A program made the position numbers and the translations under genes. Under the pieces are notes generated by a model. That model searched no databases and had not been told where the DNA came from. It saw nothing but the letters and a program-made list of their open reading frames with translations. A stretch of 64,000 nt of DNA from Acanthosepion pharaonis (taxonomy: Eukaryota > Mollusca > Cephalopoda > Sepiida > Sepiidae): positions 189,501-253,500 of the forward strand of contig CAHIKZ030000388.1 in the NCBI GenBank assembly GCA_903632075.3, given 5' to 3'. Below are positions 59,880-64,000 of this stretch, one piece after another. The stretch's first letter is position 1, and every line of letters starts with the position of its first letter.

Positions 59880-60140
59880 TTTTAAATTGGTTTAATAGCA
59901 TCAGAAAGGGACAATTGAAATTTCTAAGGCACATAATGAGGAAAGAAGGCTTAGAAAATTTGACACTCACAAGAAGCACTGAAGGCAAAATAGACATAGG
60001 AAAACAGAACATAATCTATCTAACAAGTTTGTATAAATGGTTGGCAGAACAAGGATTAGGAGAGAAAGCTAAAAGACAGTTTACTAAGAAAAGACTTGTG
60101 GAGAGCCATGATTGCTAACACTCTGAAGGGACACAGCAAA
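59880..60140 (+). mobile_element. LINE family A 3' end
   Basis: Plus strand: RTIEISKAHNEERRL in one frame and MKFLRHIMRKEGLENLTLT in another, then EGKIDIGKQNIIYLTSLYKW, LAEQGLGEKAKRQFTK and the terminal MIANTLKGHS block. One of the longest near-open stretches of this family (67 codons). Confidence 0.85.
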
Positions 60141-60355
60141 CAGAAGAACTTAATTGATAAGAACTGTATCACAAAGTATATGAATTTGCAATTAGTGTCT
60201 TCTCAAGAAATAACTATTTTCCATTATATCGTTTTCTCTAATTTGTTCTTAAGGCTGTATACAATAAACATCAAGAAACATTTGTTAATATTAGCCACTT
60301 AATTTGATGTTCAAGACAAACTAATTTCTTTTTCATTTTTATGTCCTCATCAAAA
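60141..60355. other. No gene recognised
   Basis: Nothing recognised. Confidence 0.4.
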
Positions 60356-60357
60356 TT

Positions 60358-61085
60358 TAGAAAGAACACCTGAGACAATCTATAACAAGAAAATTAAGAA
60401 CTGAATGATAGATCTATGACTACTACTCAAAATCAGGAAAAAGATAGCTGAAATTACTTGGACACATAATGAGGAAGGAGGGCTTGGAAAACTTAACCCT
60501 CAAAGGGCATATTGAGGGCAAGTCTTAAAATGGCAACAGAAAGAATACTTCAACTCAGAATCAGGAAAAGATAGCTGAAATTCCTTGGACACATAATGAG
60601 GAAGGAGGGCTTGGAAAACTTAACCCTCAAAGGGCATATTGAGGGCAAGTCTTAAAATGGCAACAGAAAGAATACTTCTACTCAGAATCAGGAAAAGAAA
60701 GCTGAAATTCCTTGGACACATAATGAGGAAGGAGGGCTTGGAAAACTTAACCCTCAAAGGGCATATTGAGGGCAAGTCTTAAAATGGCAACAGAAAGAAC
60801 ACTTCTACTCAGAATCAGGAAAAGACAGCTGAAATTCCTTGGACACATAATGAGGAAGGAGGGCTTGGAAAACTTAACCCTCAAAGGGAATATTGAGGAC
60901 AAGAGATAGAAAGCAGTGAGCAACTTGCCTGATGAGCTTGTGTGAATTGATGGTAGAATGGGGAGAAAGAAAACCTTAGCCAAGGGAGGAAAACTGCTAA
61001 GAGCCAAAAGGGATAGGAAGTTGTGGAGAGCTATGATCGCCTATGTCCTGAAGAGACATGGCACATAGAAGGAGAAGAAGAATGG
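60358..61085 (+). mobile_element. LINE family A 3' end with 127-bp tandem units x 4
   Basis: Landmark GGCTTGGAAAACTTAACCCT at 60481, 60608, 60735 and 60862, spacing exactly 127. Each unit has ATGGCAACAGAAAGAACACT, ACTCAGAATCAGGAAAAGA, CTGAAATTCCTTGGACACAT and CATATTGAGGGCAAGTCTTA. The last unit continues into the unique 3' end (DRKQ, LPDELV, the KRDRKLWRAMIAYVLKRHGT terminal block and stop at about 61068). 127 is not a multiple of 3, so the unit cannot be translated as a repeat. Confidence 0.95.
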
Positions 61086-61315
61086 CGGGTTAAATGCCAG
61101 GATGCAATTTACTTGACACTGTCTAAATCCTATTTATCAATAATAGGCTTAAATATCACCACCAGCTGAGAATATGTGGAACGAGAGCTTACTACAAAGG
61201 AAGGAAAATTATGTACTGGACCTGTCAATGTGTGATATCATTGCAATAAGATACATTGTCAGCTATTCAAAGAAATTTCTCCAAAGAAATCTTGTTAGTC
61301 TGTGCCAGACAGATT
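61086..61315. other. No gene recognised
   Basis: Nothing recognised. Confidence 0.4.
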
Positions 61316-61317
61316 TT

Positions 61318-61560
61318 TAATCTATTTCACTCCAACCAAGGCGATAATGCCACTAAGATGCAAAGCATTACTGGGAGTAAAAGAGAATGAGCAGACTTTA
61401 GTGAGGAGAAAGGACAACAAAAAGAAAATGCAAGATGGCTATAAACAATGAATTTAAATTTTGAAGATGGCTGGGAAGCAACAAATCAGAAAAGATTTCC
61501 ACTGGCGAGAAGTGCAAGAAAAGAAACAGTAAGAATAGAACTTACAGTACAAGTATTTTG
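61318..61560 (-). mobile_element. LINE family D 3' tail
   Basis: ATCTATTTCACTCCAACCAA, GGCGATAATGCCACTAAGAT, then ATTTCCACTGGCGAGAAGTG near 61495, as in the other D copies. Confidence 0.72.
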
Positions 61561-61580
61561 TACACAATTTTATTTTATTT

Positions 61581-63115
61581 TTGGAGATAATGGTTTAATG
61601 ATAGAAGTCTTCTTAATTACTCTATAGATTGCTAAGATATATTTAAAGGTTCACATATGAAAACCTTTTAATATTAGATCTTAATAAAATATAATTTTTG
61701 ACAGCCTGGTTAAACTAGTATTAATAGATAATTCTACTGGGCACAAAGTGGGGGATCGGTATTCTATTGCTATTAAGTAATAAACTGATCCCCCAAGAAT
61801 TATTACATATTAATAATTGCAAACTGATATACTTAAATGTTCAGATATGAAAACCTAATAATAGTAATTTCTGGAGATAATGTTTTACTGATACAAGTCT
61901 TATTAATTACTCCATAGATTACTAAAATATATTTAAAGGTTCACATATGAAAACCTTTTAATATTAGGTTTTAATAAAATATAATTTTTGACAGCCTGGT
62001 TAAACTAGTAGTAATATAAGATACTTTGGAAAGAAAGTGGGGGATTGGTATTCTATTGCTATAAAGTAATAAACTGAACCCCCAAGAATTATTACACATT
62101 AATAAGTGCAAACTGATATACTTAAAGGCTCAGATATGAAAACCTAATTTTTGGAGATAATAATCACTCAGTTATGTGCCATGTGTGAAACACGCTTAGG
62201 CAATCATGTATCTTTCGATACATGACTGATGAGGCAGATTTTTTGCTGCAGTAGGTTGCTATTTCTTTCTGCAGTAGACCAGTTTCCATCCAAGGCTATA
62301 GAACCTAGTCTGTCCTGTTATTTACCCATAGCTGGGGAGAGAAGAAAAGGATTCATACCTTTCCCAAGGGTATTAGCATGTAAGTGAATGTAATGGAATT
62401 TGAACTCAGCTCTCCGATTCCTCAATCCAAGCTGCTATCCATTACTCCACCATGCCTCCTGAGATAATAATGGTTTAGTGATAAAAGTCTTATTAATTAC
62501 TCCATAGATTGCTAAGATATATTTAAAGGTTCACATATGAAAAACCTAATATTTGTTAAGTCTTAATAAAATATAATTTTTGACAGCCTGGTTAAATTAG
62601 TAGTAATATAAGATTCGACCGGGCATAAAGTGGGGGATCGGTATTCTATTGTTATCAAGTAATAAACTGATCCCCCAGGAATTATTACATATTAATAATT
62701 GCAAATTGATGTACTTAAAGGCTCAAATATGAAAACCTAATGATAGTTAAGTTTTAATAAAATATAATTTTTGACAGCTTGGGTAAACTAGTAGTAACGT
62801 CTATGGGACGTAAAGTGGGGGATCGGTATTCTATTGTTATCAAGTAATAAACTGATCCCCCCAAGAATTATTACATATTAGTAATTACAAACATACATTT
62901 AAAGGCTTGGATATGAAAACTTAATAGTAGTAAGGTCTTAATAAAATATAATTTTTGACAGCCTGAGTATAGATGTAGTAATATAAGACTCTACTGGACA
63001 TAAAATGGGGGATCAATATTCTATTGCTGTAATAAATTGATCTCGTCTGGATTATTACATATTAATCATTGCAAACTGATATATTTAAAGACTCATTAAG
63101 TATTGATATAAGATT
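61581..63115. repeat. 285-290 bp tandem repeat with 188-bp shortened units (5 copies)
   Basis: Landmark ACAGCCTGGTTAAACTAGTA (or variant) at 61701, 61991, 62583, 62774 and 62958. After subtracting the SINE insertion (307 bp) the spacings are about 290, 285, 191 and 184. The long units begin GGAGATAATGGTTTAATGAT and ATTAATTACTCCATAGATTG; the last two units lack this part. Every unit has the block GTGGGGGATCGGTATTCTAT...AATAAACTGATCCCCC (a hairpin) and ends in TATGAAAACCTAATA. No open frame, no link to the LINEs. Confidence 0.92.
62165..62460 (-). mobile_element. SINE S3 with 11-bp target-site duplication, inside the tandem repeat
   Basis: GAGATAATAAT at 62154-62164 and 62461-62471 bound 296 bp. 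Minus strand: box A GGTGGAGTAATGGATAGCAG, box B GAGTTCAAATTCC, CTTGGGAAAGGTATGAATCC, CCCCAGCTATGGGTAAATAA, CAACCTACTGCAGCAAAAAA, CATGTATCGAAAGATACATG (a perfect 20-base palindrome), end ATGGCACATAACTGAGTG. Short form of S3, without the extra module of 32.7 kb. Confidence 0.93.
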
Positions 63116-64000
63116 CTACTGGAATTGAAAAAATATATTTAAAGATTTAAAAGGCTTCTAAAGATTTAACAAAATATGCCACCTTTCTTCACAGTATATA
63201 TAAGCTTGTAAGTAGCTGATATAAAATATTAACTTTTAAAGCATTATATCACCAAAAGCAAAATACAGATTCCACTAAAAAATGTATACACACATCAGGA
63301 AAGAAATTGTCTTTTGTAGTTTTACTGCAGTATGATATTTCCTTGGCAGATGGCTTTACCCTCATGGCTGTAGCATCAACAAGTTCTAAAGGATGTTGTG
63401 TATCGCAGAAAATCAACTACATTCATGGCCCTTAGATAAGAAATTAAAAATGCATGTGCAGCAATCCCACTGGACAATGTTGCCAAAGCAGTAGTTTTCC
63501 ATACTAATAAATGCCTGGAAGCCAAAGGATACCATTTTCAGCATTTCCTGTGATTGTAGATTCCAAAGTAACTTGTATGAATGTCTGAATAAATTTAGTA
63601 TTACAGTATCTATAAAAGTTTTTCTTTTCCTGAAGTGTTTATACATTTTTGGTGGACTCTGTATGTAACGAGCATTTGAAATAAAATGTATATCAATAAA
63701 AACCAAAACTAAAGATTTAGTACATCAAGTTTTAGCCAGAGAATCCTTAAGGTCAATATTCATGACAAATTCTTTTCAGATTATATAGTAATTTGGAGAC
63801 TTTCTATGGAAACCTGTGAACAAAGGGAGAAGGAATTTTTTTGAGGTGTGGGGTAATTAAAATGGTTAATATCAGAATATAGCTAACAAAACAATAGAAT
63901 TAAGCTATTCTCCCTCTTATTCAAATGAAGAACTCTTCAAAAGTAAGAAAGAAAAATACACTAAGGATTATGGCAAAGTGTCTATCAAGTAGAGTGAAAT
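63116..64000. other. No gene recognised
   Basis: AT-rich. A 97-codon minus-strand open stretch (63413-63706) contains no motif or splice sites. GTTTATACATTTTTGGTGGA near 63638 and TGTATACACACATCA near 63282 are weakly transposon-end-like. Confidence 0.4.

Noticed and set aside
63413..63706. 97-codon minus-strand frame near the right edge
   Set aside because: No recognisable motif, AT-driven composition, no splice sites.

Overview
This 64 kb window is AT-rich, repeat-dense animal genomic DNA. Mollusc, most likely a cephalopod of the octopus type, is the best guess. The signs are long (TA)n tracts every 1-2 kb, tRNA-derived and 5S-rRNA-derived SINEs, many decayed non-LTR retrotransposon 3' ends, and hAT, Tc1/mariner and piggyBac-type MITEs. 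The organism is an inference; no marker gene fixes the species. There is no operon, rRNA array, canonical tRNA gene or CRISPR.

Only one stretch is convincingly host coding: a 157-bp exon on the minus strand at 27872-28028. It encodes the first half of the C2 domain of a conventional protein kinase C, with a good 3' splice site, 5' splice site and phase. No neighbouring PKC exon was found, so most of the window reads as very long intron sequence of that gene, with 3' exons expected below position 1 and 5' exons above 64000. A second minus-strand exon-like stretch near 30.9 kb is weak.

The rest is layered mobile DNA. LINE family A is an endonuclease-reverse transcriptase type with C-terminal landmarks IRYADDT, LLYGSECW, HIMRKEGLENL and LWRAMIANVLKRHGT-stop. 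It occurs as at least 14 fragments. Its 3' end is repeatedly found as tandem arrays: 145 bp x about 10 at 15.2-16.65 kb, about 138 bp x 3 at 7.6-8.0 kb, about 4 inverted copies at 11.3-11.7 kb, 163 bp x 2 at 20.4-20.7 kb, 112 bp x 4 at 55.4-55.9 kb, and a 127-bp unit x 4 both at 52.85-53.35 kb (minus) and 60.45-60.95 kb (plus). LINE families B and D share an MEYCCHIW...LWNSLP C terminus. Family B 3' ends sit against (TA)n tracts, and the family D 3' tail forms its own array at 27.27-27.73 kb. A third RT family C lies around 17.8-19.8 kb, with a family D copy nested inside it.

Short elements include a tRNA-headed SINE (S1) as a full copy with an 11-bp target-site duplication, as a 650-bp head-to-head palindrome and as a chimeric insertion; a 5S-rRNA-headed SINE (S2); modular SINEs S3, S4 and S5; and a 240-bp GC-rich SINE (S7) with perfect 18- and 15-bp duplications and hairpins whose pairing is kept by paired base changes. 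DNA-transposon remnants include two internally deleted Tc1/mariner-like elements, several mariner-type MITEs, a tandem array of Stowaway-like MITEs, hAT MITEs, a piggyBac-type MITE with TTAA ends and a solo-LTR-like element. The right end (61.6-63.1 kb) is a tandem repeat of a 285-290 bp unit and a roughly 188-bp shortened form with a recurrent hairpin, interrupted by an S3 SINE.

All coordinates for decayed elements are approximate; exact ends are given only where target-site duplications or splice sites define them.
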